DNA of 61,148 nucleotides from Leptolyngbya sp. Heron Island J (GCF_000482245.1 NZ_AWNH01000023.1:1-61148); one strand, 5' to 3'; positions 45,219-54,732 are shown, numbered from the stretch's first letter. Notes: generated by a model from the sequence alone, not told the origin. Translations and numbers: made by a program.

Positions 45219-46103
45219 ATGCAACAAGTTATTGGCATAGACCTGGGGGGCACAGCAATTAAGCTGGGGAGATTTACAACCACGGGCGAATGCTTACAAT
45301 CGTTGAGCGTGCCCACCCCCCAACCTCAATATCCCAAACCAGTGTTAACCGCAGTAGCCAAGGCGGTAGCCACACTAGACCCTCACTATCAAGCCACCGC
45401 CATTGGCATCGGCACACCAGGTCCAGCGGATATTACGGCTCGAATTGCCCGAATTGCCATCAACCTGCCTGGCTGGCTGGATATTCCCGTCGCCGCAATA
45501 CTCGAGGCTCAAACCCAGCGCCCCGTCGTCGTTGCCAACGATGCTAACTGTGCCGGGCTGGGAGAAACCTGGCTGGGAGCCGGTCAAGCCTATCAAAATC
45601 TAATTTTGTTAACTTTAGGCACTGGTGTTGGCGGCTGCATCATTCTCAACGGCCAGCTGTTTGTGGGTCACGATGGCTGTGCTGGCGAGCTGGGTTTAGT
45701 GACCCTTGACCCCAATGGTCACGAGTGTCACAGCGGCAATACTGGCTCCCTAGAACAACATGTTTCTGCCCAAGCTATCCGTCGAGAGATGGGCATGGAG
45801 CCGGGAGAGTTGGCTACTCTAGCAGCCCAAGGAGATAAGCATGCGATCGCATTCTGGCAACGCTATGGGCGTCTGCTGGGCATTGGCTTAGTGAGCTCCA
45901 TATATGTCTTAAACCCTGAAGCCGTGATTATTGGTGGGGGCATCAGTGCTGCCGCCCGCCACTTCTTACCAGCTACCCAAGCTGAAATCTCACAGCGCAT
46001 CCGGCCCCACTATCGTGGGCCTCTACAGATCCTGACAGCCACCCTGGGAAATCGAGCAGGTATGATCGGCGCAGCCAAAATAGCACTGGATCATATTAGT
46101 TAA
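45219..46103 (+). CDS. ROK family sugar kinase (glucokinase type)
   Basis: ATP-dependent hexose kinase. N-terminal phosphate motif IGIDLGGTAIKLG, catalytic Asp in VVANDANCAGLGE, then TLGTGVGGCII. The usual ROK zinc ligands CxCGxxGCxE are here CHSGNTGSLE: only the first Cys remains, the other two are Ser. The same Ser-containing form occurs in other cyanobacterial ROK proteins as far as I recall. It may phosphorylate glucose released in glucosylglycerol turnover, which is inference from the operon with stpA. Confidence 0.82.
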   Translation: MQQVIGIDLGGTAIKLGRFTTTGECLQSLSVPTPQPQYPKPVLTAVAKAVATLDPHYQATAIGIGTPGPADITARIARIAINLPGWLDIPVAAILEAQTQRPVVVANDANCAGLGETWLGAGQAYQNLILLTLGTGVGGCIILNGQLFVGHDGCAGELGLVTLDPNGHECHSGNTGSLEQHVSAQAIRREMGMEPGELATLAAQGDKHAIAFWQRYGRLLGIGLVSSIYVLNPEAVIIGGGISAAARHFLPATQAEISQRIRPHYRGPLQILTATLGNRAGMIGAAKIALDHIS

Positions 46104-46612
46104 TCGCCGAAAAATCAAAAGCCCCAAATCAGTGCGGAGATGTTACAAATAACGCTGCCACACTATTTTTTCAATTGAAAAAGATAATCGTTCAAAGACT
46201 TATGTCAATGGTTGTAAATTTGAGTAAATATCAGCGAGTCTGCCGACTGTCTAGTGCTACATTTAATCCTATAGAAACAACTGAATAGCTGCCAGGAAAA
46301 CCACTTTATTCCTGACATTTGAAACCCTAAATCTCTCTCAGATTTAGCTATGTGTCTAACTGGGTCTAGCATTATTTCAATTAGTTGAAATAGACGACCA
46401 AATCTCAATCGATATAAGGCAAGTAGCAAATTTGAATCGTAAACCCTAGCAAGATAATACTATCTATTTCTCCAACCAAACTAACAGTAGACTAGCGATT
46501 GTTTTTGAGTTTTGCCAAGTTAACAGGGGCCAGTTAGCAATAACTGACCCCTATTTTAATTTTAATTTTTAAGATCTACAAATCTGATATCAGTCAATAC
46601 AATCAGCTCAAA
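46104..46612. other. Intergenic region before coaX with several hairpins
   Basis: 509 bp with no supported gene (a 74-codon minus frame at 46205-46429 looks like chance). Hairpins: CTAAATCT/AGATTTAG (46327-46347), ATTTCAA/TTGAAAT (46374-46391) and the terminator-like stem at 46525-46552. A CAATTG-centred palindrome lies at about 46166-46183. An unannotated small RNA or a long leader of coaX is possible. Confidence 0.4.
46525..46552 (+). terminator. Terminator-like hairpin upstream of coaX
   Basis: AGGGGCCAGTTA (46525-46536) pairs with TAACTGACCCCT (46541-46552) with one mismatch, followed by ATTTTAATTTTAATTTTT. No annotated gene ends within 400 bp, so it would end a long transcript, a small RNA, or act as an attenuator. 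Confidence 0.6.
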
Positions 46613-47398
46613 ATGGCCAATTGGCTAGCATTAGTAATTGGTAATACACGATGGCACTGGGCCTGGTTTCAACACAATGAACTCAAACAGGTTTGGCACA
46701 CCCACCATCTCATCAGCCAGCAACCTTCAGCGCTAGCATTACACTCCATGTGGGTCCAACATAGACCACCGCAGATGCTAGATGTGCCAATTGAGATGCT
46801 GAACATTATGGCGATTTCAGTAGTCCCGAACCAAACACAGTGTCTGGCGCATCTAACTAATATTCAATGGATCAATGACTTTCCACTCAAAGGAGTGTAT
46901 TCCACAATGGGGCTGGATCGAGTAGCCACACTGTGGGGAGCGGGTCGGCAGTATGGATGGCCTGTATTGGTTATTGACAGCGGCACTGCACTGACTTTCA
47001 CAGCCGGAACAGCAGATACTTTTATGGGTGGAGCAATTTTATTGGGGTTGCGATCGCACTTGGCGGCCTTACATCACTACACCGCCACCCTGCCCAAGGT
47101 TGAGCCCCCGTTAAACTGCCCTCCACAGTGGGCTACTGACACTACTAATGCGATCCAAAGTGGCGTAGTTCATACAGTCTTAGCTAGCATTCACCACTTT
47201 ATTCAAAGCTGGCAGCAGCAATATCCGAACACCGCCTTGATCTTTACCGGCGGCGACGGGCAATATCTCCATCAGCTCTATCAACAACACTATCCAACAA
47301 ACCAAAACCAGGTTCCCAATTGTAGAACCTGGTTTGATCCCAATCTCATGTTTTGGGGAATCTCTGCCTATCGTAGCGACGAAACCCGTGCACTGTAA
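46613..47398 (+). CDS. coaX: Type III pantothenate kinase CoaX
   Basis: First step of coenzyme A synthesis. N-terminal VIGNTRWHWAWF is the cyanobacterial variant of the DxGNT phosphate motif (first Asp replaced by Ile). Then GLDRVATLWGA and the conserved VIDSGTALTFT and GGAILLGLRSHLAALHHYTATLP. Length (261 aa) is normal. The last 31 bp overlap the convergent M48 protease gene. ATG 46613 follows no strong ribosome site. Confidence 0.88.
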   Translation: MANWLALVIGNTRWHWAWFQHNELKQVWHTHHLISQQPSALALHSMWVQHRPPQMLDVPIEMLNIMAISVVPNQTQCLAHLTNIQWINDFPLKGVYSTMGLDRVATLWGAGRQYGWPVLVIDSGTALTFTAGTADTFMGGAILLGLRSHLAALHHYTATLPKVEPPLNCPPQWATDTTNAIQSGVVHTVLASIHHFIQSWQQQYPNTALIFTGGDGQYLHQLYQQHYPTNQNQVPNCRTWFDPNLMFWGISAYRSDETRAL

Positions 47399-48216
47399 GC
47401 AGCGGTATCTGTACCAGCGGTGGCTGATGGCAGTGCCGATTCGCTGTCCATCTGCTCTAGTCGCACCACCCGATCTTTCGGGTTGGGGTGAGTGCTGAAG
47501 ATCGCCGGTGGGCTGTTACCACTATCCAATTTGGCCATCAGAGTGGCCATACCTGTCTGGTCATAGCCAGCTTCGCCCATAGTCACAAAACCGTGTTCAT
47601 CAGCCACCAATTCATCTCTACGGCTGTTTGGCAACGTCAACGCGACGTCTACAGCAATGGCCACCATCTGGTTACGGCTAAGGCCAAATGCACCAGCAAC
47701 GCCCTGGGCAATCGCCACATCCCGCATTTGATCGAGGGCATGCTTTTCAGCAATGTGGCCAATTTCATGGCCAAGCACACCAGCCACCTCTGCTTCATTA
47801 TCAGCCGCCGCTAATAAGCCAGTTGTGATATACACATAGCCCCCCATTGTCGCAAAGGCGTTAATGCCATTGTCTTCCACCACCTGAAATACATAGGGGA
47901 TGTCTGAGCGATCGCTATGGGGAACAAGCCGTTGACCAATCTGATCTACATAGGCTGTAAGCGCAGGATCTCGATGCAGACGAAAGGACTGACTGAGCAA
48001 TTGCTGATTGACCTGCCCACCAAGATTCACTTCCTGATCATCCGACATATTTGTAATTTGAAATACTTGAATAGTCGGCAAAATGATATCGAGCAAGCCA
48101 GCAGTGGCCGGTCTCGGAATGATAGCTCCTAAGCTCAGCGTCATCAAAAAGGCTGCAAACCCGTAGGCCAGACGGCGTTGCCAGCAATTACCCCAGCGAG
48201 AAAGTCCATTAGACAT
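47368..48216 (-). CDS. Exported M48-family zinc metalloprotease
   Basis: Signal peptide at about residues 1-39 (AAFLMTLSLGAIIPRPATA). The zinc motif HEIGH is at 150-154 and the third ligand Glu202 is in DELVADEHG. It belongs to the BepA/YfgC-like periplasmic proteases, here without the TPR tail of E. coli BepA. It probably takes part in envelope protein quality control. Its 3' end overlaps coaX by 31 bp. Confidence 0.88.
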   Translation of the reverse strand: MSNGLSRWGNCWQRRLAYGFAAFLMTLSLGAIIPRPATAGLLDIILPTIQVFQITNMSDDQEVNLGGQVNQQLLSQSFRLHRDPALTAYVDQIGQRLVPHSDRSDIPYVFQVVEDNGINAFATMGGYVYITTGLLAAADNEAEVAGVLGHEIGHIAEKHALDQMRDVAIAQGVAGAFGLSRNQMVAIAVDVALTLPNSRRDELVADEHGFVTMGEAGYDQTGMATLMAKLDSGNSPPAIFSTHPNPKDRVVRLEQMDSESALPSATAGTDTAAYSARVSSLR

Positions 48217-48644
48217 GGTCGGCTTACTGTAATAACACGGTGAATAAAGCGAAGACAGATACGGTCAACTTCGAAACTGTCGACAACGATTTTTGAGACG
48301 GTATCTATACATGACCATAGCGATGGCGCATATAGCTTTCCCTATGGGCTGTGACAGTTAATTGACTGTGGTTTCACTACTGATTCCAGTGTAAACAGTC
48401 AACCTAGGTGACGGCATTGGACACTTAGCGGACGCCATCTGCACGTATGCATTAGCTTGCATACATCAATTTCAATTTATAGCTTTGTACCCGTGCAATC
48501 TGGCCACCACATGATTAAATACTAACGATTGCATCTCCTTGCCTTAGGGTGACGTTGCATGTCTGTTACATTATCGTTTGGGCTCATTCATACGTTTTAA
48601 GTACTGAACTTAACTGTTGGGAACTATTCGGAGTGCCAAGAGCT
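48217..48644. other. Divergent intergenic region M48 protease / DUF4330
   Basis: 428 bp. A hairpin GTATGCA/TGCATAC (48445-48464) is present. No gene is supported; the plus frame from 48549 is a leader of DUF4330, not a separate protein. I see no clear regulatory consensus. Confidence 0.4.
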
Positions 48645-49175
48645 ATGGCTATTTTGGATTCTAAGGGACGCTTATTTGGCAAAATCAGCCTTTTAGACAT
48701 TGGTGCAGGTTTGATCATCCTGATGGTGGCAGTGGGTATATTTTTCTATCCTGGAGCCTCCGGTTCAGTAGCTCAAGTAGGAGCTACCACGAGGGATATC
48801 GAAGTTGATGTCATGACCCGTGGGTTAACTGTGCTCAACCCTGAGCAGTTTTTAGCAGATGTAGAGGCTGAAGGCAGCACCTACATCATTATTCGCAACC
48901 AACGCTATGGCCAAGTAGCCGTTAAGGCGGTTCAGTCCCTGCCCCGCAGCACTGCCGTTTCTCAACCTGATGGGTCAGTTAGGTCGTTTCCTGATCCTCG
49001 ACCTGAACTTGGCTTTACAGCCGATATGCTAATCACCTTAACTGGCCCTGCTCAGATCACACCTGATGGCCCTGTGTTTGGCAACAGCAGAGTTAAAATC
49101 GGCACCCCCATTGAATTAGAGGGAAAAACCTATATCTTTAAAGCCAGCACTGTGGCTGTGCGCATACCTGAGTAA
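48645..49175 (+). CDS. DUF4330 family membrane protein
   Basis: Start ATG 48645 (MAILDSKGRLFGKISLLDIGAG), preceded by CCAAGAGCT. One N-terminal membrane helix (LLDIGAGLIILMVAVGIFF) is followed by a soluble beta-rich domain (DIEVDVMTRGLTVLNPEQF ... FGNSRVKIGTPIELEGKTYIFKASTVAVR), the layout of cyanobacterial DUF4330. The function is unknown. The 32 codons upstream in frame are probably not translated. Confidence 0.8.
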   Translation: MAILDSKGRLFGKISLLDIGAGLIILMVAVGIFFYPGASGSVAQVGATTRDIEVDVMTRGLTVLNPEQFLADVEAEGSTYIIIRNQRYGQVAVKAVQSLPRSTAVSQPDGSVRSFPDPRPELGFTADMLITLTGPAQITPDGPVFGNSRVKIGTPIELEGKTYIFKASTVAVRIPE

Positions 49176-49339
49176 TTATACGGAATAAATATTTTTGTGA
49201 TTTAAATCACATTTTTTACTCAGCAAACTATCACCCTCCCTTTGGAAGACTCTCAGTTTTCTATCAGAAGCTATTCAGATCAGTTGTCCAAGCTAGATCT
49301 AGGCAAAAATACATGCTTCCTATTTTTGGAGGACACACT

Positions 49340-49633
49340 ATGAAGCGCTTCGTACTTTCTGGTTTATCTGTCTTACTGGCTGCAGCTGCGATTGCTCCGG
49401 CGGTAGAGGCTCAATCTCCTAACAACGACTCCCTAGCTGACACAACCCTACAACAGCGTCGCCTAGATGCCTTGGATGTGCGCACTAAAAGTAGTGAATC
49501 ACTTATTGACACTACAATCCAGCAGCGCCGCTTGCATGAATTAAATTTGCGCACCAAGAGTAGTGATTCATTGACCGATACCACCATTCAGCAGTATCGG
49601 CTAGATGCGTTAGATACGCGCGATAAATCCTAG
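49340..49633 (+). CDS. Secreted protein made of three 23-residue repeats
   Basis: ATG 49340 follows GGAGGAC (49328-49334). Signal peptide at 1-24 (cleavage near VEA-QS). The mature 73 residues are three tandem copies of a 23-aa unit with pattern (D/E)SLxDTTxQQxRLxxLxxRxKSS (positions about 30-52, 53-75, 76-97). The DNA has a 69-bp period (49427 on). The unit is polar and probably helical, without Cys. I know no family for it. A terminator follows at 49681. Confidence 0.65.
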   Translation: MKRFVLSGLSVLLAAAAIAPAVEAQSPNNDSLADTTLQQRRLDALDVRTKSSESLIDTTIQQRRLHELNLRTKSSDSLTDTTIQQYRLDALDTRDKS

Positions 49634-49680
49634 GCGTAGCTAATACCTTTGCAAGAGGTATTGGTATTGATCAGTTTTTG

Positions 49681-49702
49681 GGCCACGATAGTGGCCTTTT
49701 TT
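49681..49702 (+). terminator. Rho-independent terminator after the repeat protein
   Basis: GGCCAC-GATA-GTGGCC (49681-49696) followed by TTTTTT. A second weaker hairpin AATACCT/AGGTATT lies just before it (49643-49663). Confidence 0.85.
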
Positions 49703-49801
49703 CATGTCTATTTTTAGATTCATTGCTTAAACCATTGGGATACCTCTAAAAGAGTCGCTATGATTAAGATAATTGACATTTCTTAAAGGTTTTTGTCATA
49801 A

Positions 49802-51190
49802 ATGACTGCAACTGCTGACGCGCAGGGTTTCAAGCATTTTCTAGAACAGCGAATTTTACTGGGTCGGCCGCTTACTACTGAGTTAATCGCGATTTTGCTG
49901 GTCTACTTTGTACAAGGCATTTTGGGATTGGCTCGGTTAGCCGTCAGCTTTTTTCTTAAGGATGAGCTAGGTCTCAGCCCTGCAGAGGTGGCAGCACTGA
50001 CGGGCATTGCTAGTTTGCCGTGGACTATCAAACCAATTTTCGGTTTTCTATCTGACGGGTTACCGATTATTGGTTATCGTAGACGCCCTTACTTAATCCT
50101 GTCGGGTTTGATGGGAACCACGGCCTGGCTGCTGCTGGCTATTTGGGTGCGTACCGCCTGGTTAGCTACGGCCATGATTTTACTAAGTTCATTATCTGTT
50201 GCGATCGCAGACGTTATTGTGGACTCCCTGGTCGTTGAGCGCGCCCGTCAGGAATCTCAAAGTGAAGCCGGCACACTGCAATCACTATCCTGGGGAGCCT
50301 CGGCTATCGGTGGTTTACTCACAGCGTATCTAGGTGGCCTCTTGTTAGAGCAAACCAGCACCCGCACTGTCTTTATGGTTACTGCAACGTTTCCACTGAT
50401 TGTTGCGGTTGTCGCCTGGTTGATAACAGAGGACCCTGTCCACGAAAAATCCAATCTCCAAACAGTCTGGAGTCAGGTAAAACAGCTAAAAGCCGCCTTT
50501 AGCCAGCGAGCGATTTGGATGCCTGCACTATTCCTATTTTTGTGGCAGGCCACTCCCAGTGCAGATTCAGCCTTCTTTTTTTTCACAACCAATGATTTGG
50601 GATTTGAACCGGAGTTTTTAGGTCGGGTCCGATTAGTTACGAGTCTCGCAGCCCTAATAGGTATTGCTATTTTCCAGCGTTTTTTAAAAGCTGTACCATT
50701 TCGCCGGATCTTTGCCTGGTCAACCGTACTGGCATCCCTGGGCGGCATGACAACGCTGCTCTTAGTAACCCATACCAACCGCACTCTTGGCATTGACGAT
50801 CAGTGGTTTAGCCTGGGCGACAGCGCAATTCTGACCGTCATGGGACAAATTGCCTTTATGCCAGTACTGGTACTGTCAGCTCGGTTGTGTCCATCGGGTG
50901 TAGAAGCAACTTTGTTTGCGCTACTGATGTCGATTGTTAATCTTGCCGGGTTAGTCTCCCATGAGTTGGGGGCGCTTTTAACCCACTGGCTGCATGTAAC
51001 TGAGACTAATTTCGACAATCTTTGGCTATTGGTGACGATTACGAATTTCACAACGCTATTACCGCTACCGCTGTTGTTTTTACTCCCCAGCACGTCAGCA
51101 TCGTCAGATCCAGAATTAGCTGCATTCTCTGATGACCTGTTAGCAGATGAAAATTCTGCTAAACCAGAACCGGTGCTGACCTCTTCTTAG
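49802..51190 (+). CDS. Folate/biopterin transporter (FBT/BT1 family)
   Basis: 462-aa MFS-type carrier with about 12 helices. Family features: VQGILGLARLAVSFFLKDELGLSPAEVAALTGIASLPWTIKPIFGFLSDGLPIIGYRRRPYL near the N-terminus, the signature of cyanobacterial and plastid folate transporters (Synechocystis Slr0642 type). The C-terminus is acidic and soluble. ATG 49802 follows AAAGG (49786-49790). Confidence 0.85.
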   Translation: MTATADAQGFKHFLEQRILLGRPLTTELIAILLVYFVQGILGLARLAVSFFLKDELGLSPAEVAALTGIASLPWTIKPIFGFLSDGLPIIGYRRRPYLILSGLMGTTAWLLLAIWVRTAWLATAMILLSSLSVAIADVIVDSLVVERARQESQSEAGTLQSLSWGASAIGGLLTAYLGGLLLEQTSTRTVFMVTATFPLIVAVVAWLITEDPVHEKSNLQTVWSQVKQLKAAFSQRAIWMPALFLFLWQATPSADSAFFFFTTNDLGFEPEFLGRVRLVTSLAALIGIAIFQRFLKAVPFRRIFAWSTVLASLGGMTTLLLVTHTNRTLGIDDQWFSLGDSAILTVMGQIAFMPVLVLSARLCPSGVEATLFALLMSIVNLAGLVSHELGALLTHWLHVTETNFDNLWLLVTITNFTTLLPLPLLFLLPSTSASSDPELAAFSDDLLADENSAKPEPVLTSS

Positions 51191-51284
51191 AGCACACCTC
51201 TCCATTTTTTTGGGCTTACGGCTAGTGGGCAGTGCCCATTCTACACACTGAAAAATTGCAACCCTATTCTTCTAATTTCAAAAC

Positions 51285-52766
51285 ATGCAAACTCTTCCAT
51301 CTCCCAGCGCATCTACTGACTTTGACATGGATGATTGGCGCAGCGGCTATCGCTCGCAGCCGAACGAATATGCTTACGAAATCGAAGATATTGATGGCAA
51401 AATTCCAGCAGAGCTAGAAGGCACTTTGTTCCGCAATGGGCCAGGCTTACTCGATATTGCCGGACATCCAGTGCATCATCCTTTTGATGGTGATGGCATG
51501 ATTACCGCTATTTCCATCTCAGAGGGTAGGGCATTTTTTCGTAATCGCTTTGTGCGCACTGAGGGCTATATCAAAGAAAAAGCTGCCGGTAAACCACTTT
51601 ATCGAGGTGTATTTGGGACTCAAAAACCCGGTGGCCCATTAGCTAATGCCTTTGACCTGCGTCTAAAGAATATCGCCAACACCAATGTGCTCTACTGGGG
51701 AGACAAACTGCTGGCGCTATGGGAAGCAGCGGAACCCCATCGACTGGACCCTCAAACCCTGGAAACTCTGGGGTTAGATGATTTAGATGGTGTGCTCAAA
51801 TCAGGGGGAGCCTTCTCAGCCCACCCGCGCATTGATCCAAGTTGCGATCGCACCAAAAATCAGCCCTGTCTGGTGAATTTCGGCGTTAAAACGGGGCTTT
51901 CCAGCACCATTACCCTGTACGAATTTGACCCGAAAGGCCGTTTAGTACATACCCACCAGCGCAATATTCCAGGGTTTGCCTTTTTGCATGACTTTGCAAT
52001 TACCCCCAACTATTGCATTTTCTTTCAAAACCCAGTGGGCTTTAACCCTGTGCCTTACCTGGCAGGTGTCAAGGGCGCTGCTGAATGCATCCAATTCAAT
52101 GCCAAACAGCCCACCCGTGCCATTGTGATTCCACGGGACGGCACCAGCCCAATTCAGACCATCGATCTACAGCCTTGCTTTGTCTTTCATCATGCCAATG
52201 CTTTTGAGGCTGACGGCAAACTCTATCTAGATTCAATTTGCTATCAAGAATTTCCCGATCTCAAGGGCGCAGAAAATTATCTGGAAGCCGATTTTAGTCG
52301 TATTCCTGAAGGACAGCTGTGGCGGTTTGAATTAGACCTGGCCACAGAGACTAGCCAGGCTAAATGTCTGATTGAGCGCGGCTGCGAGTTTCCCGATTTA
52401 AATCCCCAACACGTCGGTCGACCTTATCGCTACCTCTATATTGGGGTAGCCCATCGCCCACAAGGAAATGCACCGCTCCAAGCCGTGATGAAGCATGACT
52501 TAACCACCGGACAAGAAGAAATTTGGAGTTTCGCCCCCCGTGGTTTTGCCGGTGAGCCTGTTTTTGTCCCACGTCCCCAGGGAACAGCCGAGGATGACGG
52601 TTGGGTGTTAGGGCTGTTCTACAATGCCGAGCGTCGTTGCTCAGAGCTAGCCATTTTAGATGCCCAACACATCACGCAAGGACCGATCGCCACACTGAAA
52701 CTTCCACACCATATCCCCTATGGTTTACACGGTCATTTCATGCAAAATCTGGTTTTTAACGCTTAG
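51285..52766 (+). CDS. Carotenoid cleavage oxygenase (apocarotenoid-15,15'-oxygenase type)
   Basis: Seven-bladed beta-propeller Fe(II) enzyme that cleaves (apo)carotenoids, e.g. to retinal. The four iron His are recognisable in SAHPRIDP, FLHDFAIT, FHHANAFE and LHGHF at the C-terminus. Length (493 aa) matches Synechocystis ACO. The start is ATG 51285; a shadow frame begins slightly upstream. Whether it uses carotenoids or apocarotenoids cannot be told from sequence. Confidence 0.87.
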   Translation: MQTLPSPSASTDFDMDDWRSGYRSQPNEYAYEIEDIDGKIPAELEGTLFRNGPGLLDIAGHPVHHPFDGDGMITAISISEGRAFFRNRFVRTEGYIKEKAAGKPLYRGVFGTQKPGGPLANAFDLRLKNIANTNVLYWGDKLLALWEAAEPHRLDPQTLETLGLDDLDGVLKSGGAFSAHPRIDPSCDRTKNQPCLVNFGVKTGLSSTITLYEFDPKGRLVHTHQRNIPGFAFLHDFAITPNYCIFFQNPVGFNPVPYLAGVKGAAECIQFNAKQPTRAIVIPRDGTSPIQTIDLQPCFVFHHANAFEADGKLYLDSICYQEFPDLKGAENYLEADFSRIPEGQLWRFELDLATETSQAKCLIERGCEFPDLNPQHVGRPYRYLYIGVAHRPQGNAPLQAVMKHDLTTGQEEIWSFAPRGFAGEPVFVPRPQGTAEDDGWVLGLFYNAERRCSELAILDAQHITQGPIATLKLPHHIPYGLHGHFMQNLVFNA

Positions 52767-52914
52767 AGAAAAACGGTTTTTACCAACCCTCTTCACCTAA
52801 TCCTATCGACCAGATCAGGGATGATACCTATTTGTGGCGATTAGCGGTTGCGGACCAGAAACAAGCGGGCACTATCTGACTGTAGCCAAGTAACAAATAG
52901 CACCCGTACTGTCG
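52767..52914. repeat. Intergenic copy of the AAACGGTTTTTACCA motif
   Basis: Directly after the carotenoid oxygenase stop, AAAACGGTTTTTACCAA (52770-52786) shares 15-16 bases with the tandem repeat at 1-311. The flanks differ. It may be a fragment of a dispersed repeat or chance. Confidence 0.35.
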
Positions 52915-53193
52915 ATGAACACCAGTCATCCGTCCAGCCAGGAAACCTTGAACTATCGACTACGCCCTAATAGCAAGGGCGTGCGCTTAGACATCTGGGA
53001 AAATAGCCCAGCATTTGATCCAGGCCAAGCGTCGTATCGCTTTTTTGTGACTTATCAACTCAATTCAGCGGACGACGCCCAAACTATCCTGGAAAGCTAC
53101 CTGGCCGTCAATGAGATACACCATGCTGTACCGTCTAACGACGCAGTGACTCCTATCCATTTGCGGACTCTAATCGGAGCATCTCCGTCTTAA
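52915..53193 (+). CDS. Hypothetical protein, 92 aa
   Basis: Small soluble protein with no signal peptide, membrane helix or known motif. The central part (KGVRLDIWENSPAFDPGQASYRFFVTYQLNS) looks like a beta-rich fold followed by a helix. I do not recognise a family. It ends 10 bp before the end of a convergent lipoprotein gene. Confidence 0.5.
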   Translation: MNTSHPSSQETLNYRLRPNSKGVRLDIWENSPAFDPGQASYRFFVTYQLNSADDAQTILESYLAVNEIHHAVPSNDAVTPIHLRTLIGASPS

Positions 53194-53203
53194 ATAGTCT
53201 GAT

Positions 53204-53614
53204 CTAAGGTGTCTCAGGCACTTGCAACTGCCGCTCTTGTTCTTCTAAATAGTAATCGCCCAAATCTACATCGTTGATAAGAATGGTTTCGTACCGTAGT
53301 AAGCCATTGACATACACTTGCTCGCCAACAACTGGAGCCGCTTCTGCGGTCAAAATCCAAACCTGACCAGTGCCATCATCAATCTCATACAACCAGCCAT
53401 TTAAAATCGCCAGACGCTGAGTAACTGAGCCAGTAATAGGCACCGCTTGTTCCACTTGCTGCGGCTGACGCAGGGAATCAATCTTAACTGTTGACTTGGA
53501 CAAAGATAGCGTGGGAATCTGGCTTCCCGATGGAGCCTGACAGGCCATACCTAGGGTCATAACGCCCATCCCCAAGCCCACTAGGGTTAATCTGTATTTT
53601 GAAGAAAACATCAC
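53204..53614 (-). CDS. Predicted lipoprotein with OB-like fold, 136 aa
   Basis: Lipobox LGMAC at about residues 21-25 after a short hydrophobic segment. The mature part (VPITGSVTQRLAILNGWLYEIDDGTGQVWILTAEAAPVVGEQVYVNGLL) looks like a single-stranded-nucleic-acid-type OB fold or bacterial OB (BOF/YdeI-like), but I infer this from strand pattern only. Function unknown. Confidence 0.65.
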   Translation of the reverse strand: MMFSSKYRLTLVGLGMGVMTLGMACQAPSGSQIPTLSLSKSTVKIDSLRQPQQVEQAVPITGSVTQRLAILNGWLYEIDDGTGQVWILTAEAAPVVGEQVYVNGLLRYETILINDVDLGDYYLEEQERQLQVPETP

Positions 53615-53862
53615 ACAAGCAGCCTGTCAGAGTTAAATGCTATTGAGATAAAACGCATTTGAGCATAAACACACTTGGGCAAAGCGCTACAGCTAAGTCC
53701 ATTGGCTTTGCTACTAGGTTAGCTGAGAGATAGGCAAGTTTGTACACCTATAGTTTGGGTCGGGGAAGAGCCTTTGGTACGCTGGTGAGAGCCAATGTGG
53801 CTAGTATCTCCTAAATAACTAGCTGCGTCGGCACAACTGCCGATAAAGTCAGCAAAAATTTT

Positions 53863-54732
53863 ATGGCCCAGCGGTTAGATGGCAAAGCGCTTGCCCACAA
53901 AATTCAATCTCAGCTTGCAGCCGATATTACTCAAGAGCGAGAGCATCGAGAGCGTCCTCCAGGTCTGGCTGTTGTCATGGTTGGGGATAACCCTGCCAGT
54001 GCGGCTTATGTCAGAAATAAAGAACGTGCCTGTGAGCGCATGGGTATTGCGTCCTTTGGGGCTCATTTACCAGCAGATACCTCTCAAGCCAGCGTTGCTG
54101 AGCTGATTGATCAACTCAACCAAGATGAACGAGTTGATGGCATTCTCATTCAGCTACCGCTGCCAGAGCATTTAGACGCAGTAGCTCTACTCAATCAGAT
54201 TGATCCAGCTAAAGATGCTGATGGTCTGCACCCTGAAAATATGGGGCGACTGATGCGCGGAGAATCAGGTCTGCGGAGCTGCACCCCCGCCGGTGTGATG
54301 GCCGTGCTTAAGGAATACAACATTGAGCCAGCCGGGAAGACAGCTGTCGTTTTGGGACGTAGCATCTTAGTCGGCAAACCGATGGCGCTGATGCTATTAG
54401 AAGCTAATGCGACAGTTACCATTGCACACTCACGAACCCAGAATTTGCCCGAGTTATGTCGACAGGCTGATATTTTGGTGGCCGCTGTGGGGCGTCCAGG
54501 GATAATCGGTGCCGATTGGGTCAAACCAGGCGCTGCCATTATTGATGTGGGGATCAATCGGATTCAGGATGCTGAATCCGGTAAGTTTCGGTTAGTTGGA
54601 GATGTGGATTTTGCCAGCGTAGAACCCATTGCTGGGGCAATTACTCCTGTACCTGGTGGAATTGGCCCTATGACAGTGACCATGTTGTTGCACAATACAG
54701 TATTAAGCTACCGTAAGCGATTTAATGGTTAA
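53863..54732 (+). CDS. folD: Bifunctional methylenetetrahydrofolate dehydrogenase/cyclohydrolase FolD
   Basis: Interconverts 5,10-methylene-, methenyl- and 10-formyl-THF. Motifs: [16 protein letters not shown] (catalytic Lys), [25 protein letters not shown] and [13 protein letters not shown]. 289 aa, normal length. It is followed by crtE on the same strand, an order found in other cyanobacteria. Confidence 0.95.
   Translation: MAQRLDGKALAHKIQSQLAADITQEREHRERPPGLAVVMVGDNPASAAYVRNKERACERMGIASFGAHLPADTSQASVAELIDQLNQDERVDGILIQLPLPEHLDAVALLNQIDPAKDADGLHPENMGRLMRGESGLRSCTPAGVMAVLKEYNIEPAGKTAVVLGRSILVGKPMALMLLEANATVTIAHSRTQNLPELCRQADILVAAVGRPGIIGADWVKPGAAIIDVGINRIQDAESGKFRLVGDVDFASVEPIAGAITPVPGGIGPMTVTMLLHNTVLSYRKRFNG

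Noticed and set aside
46205-46429. 74-codon minus-strand frame
   Set aside because: It lies across hairpins with no ribosome site and no recognisable features.
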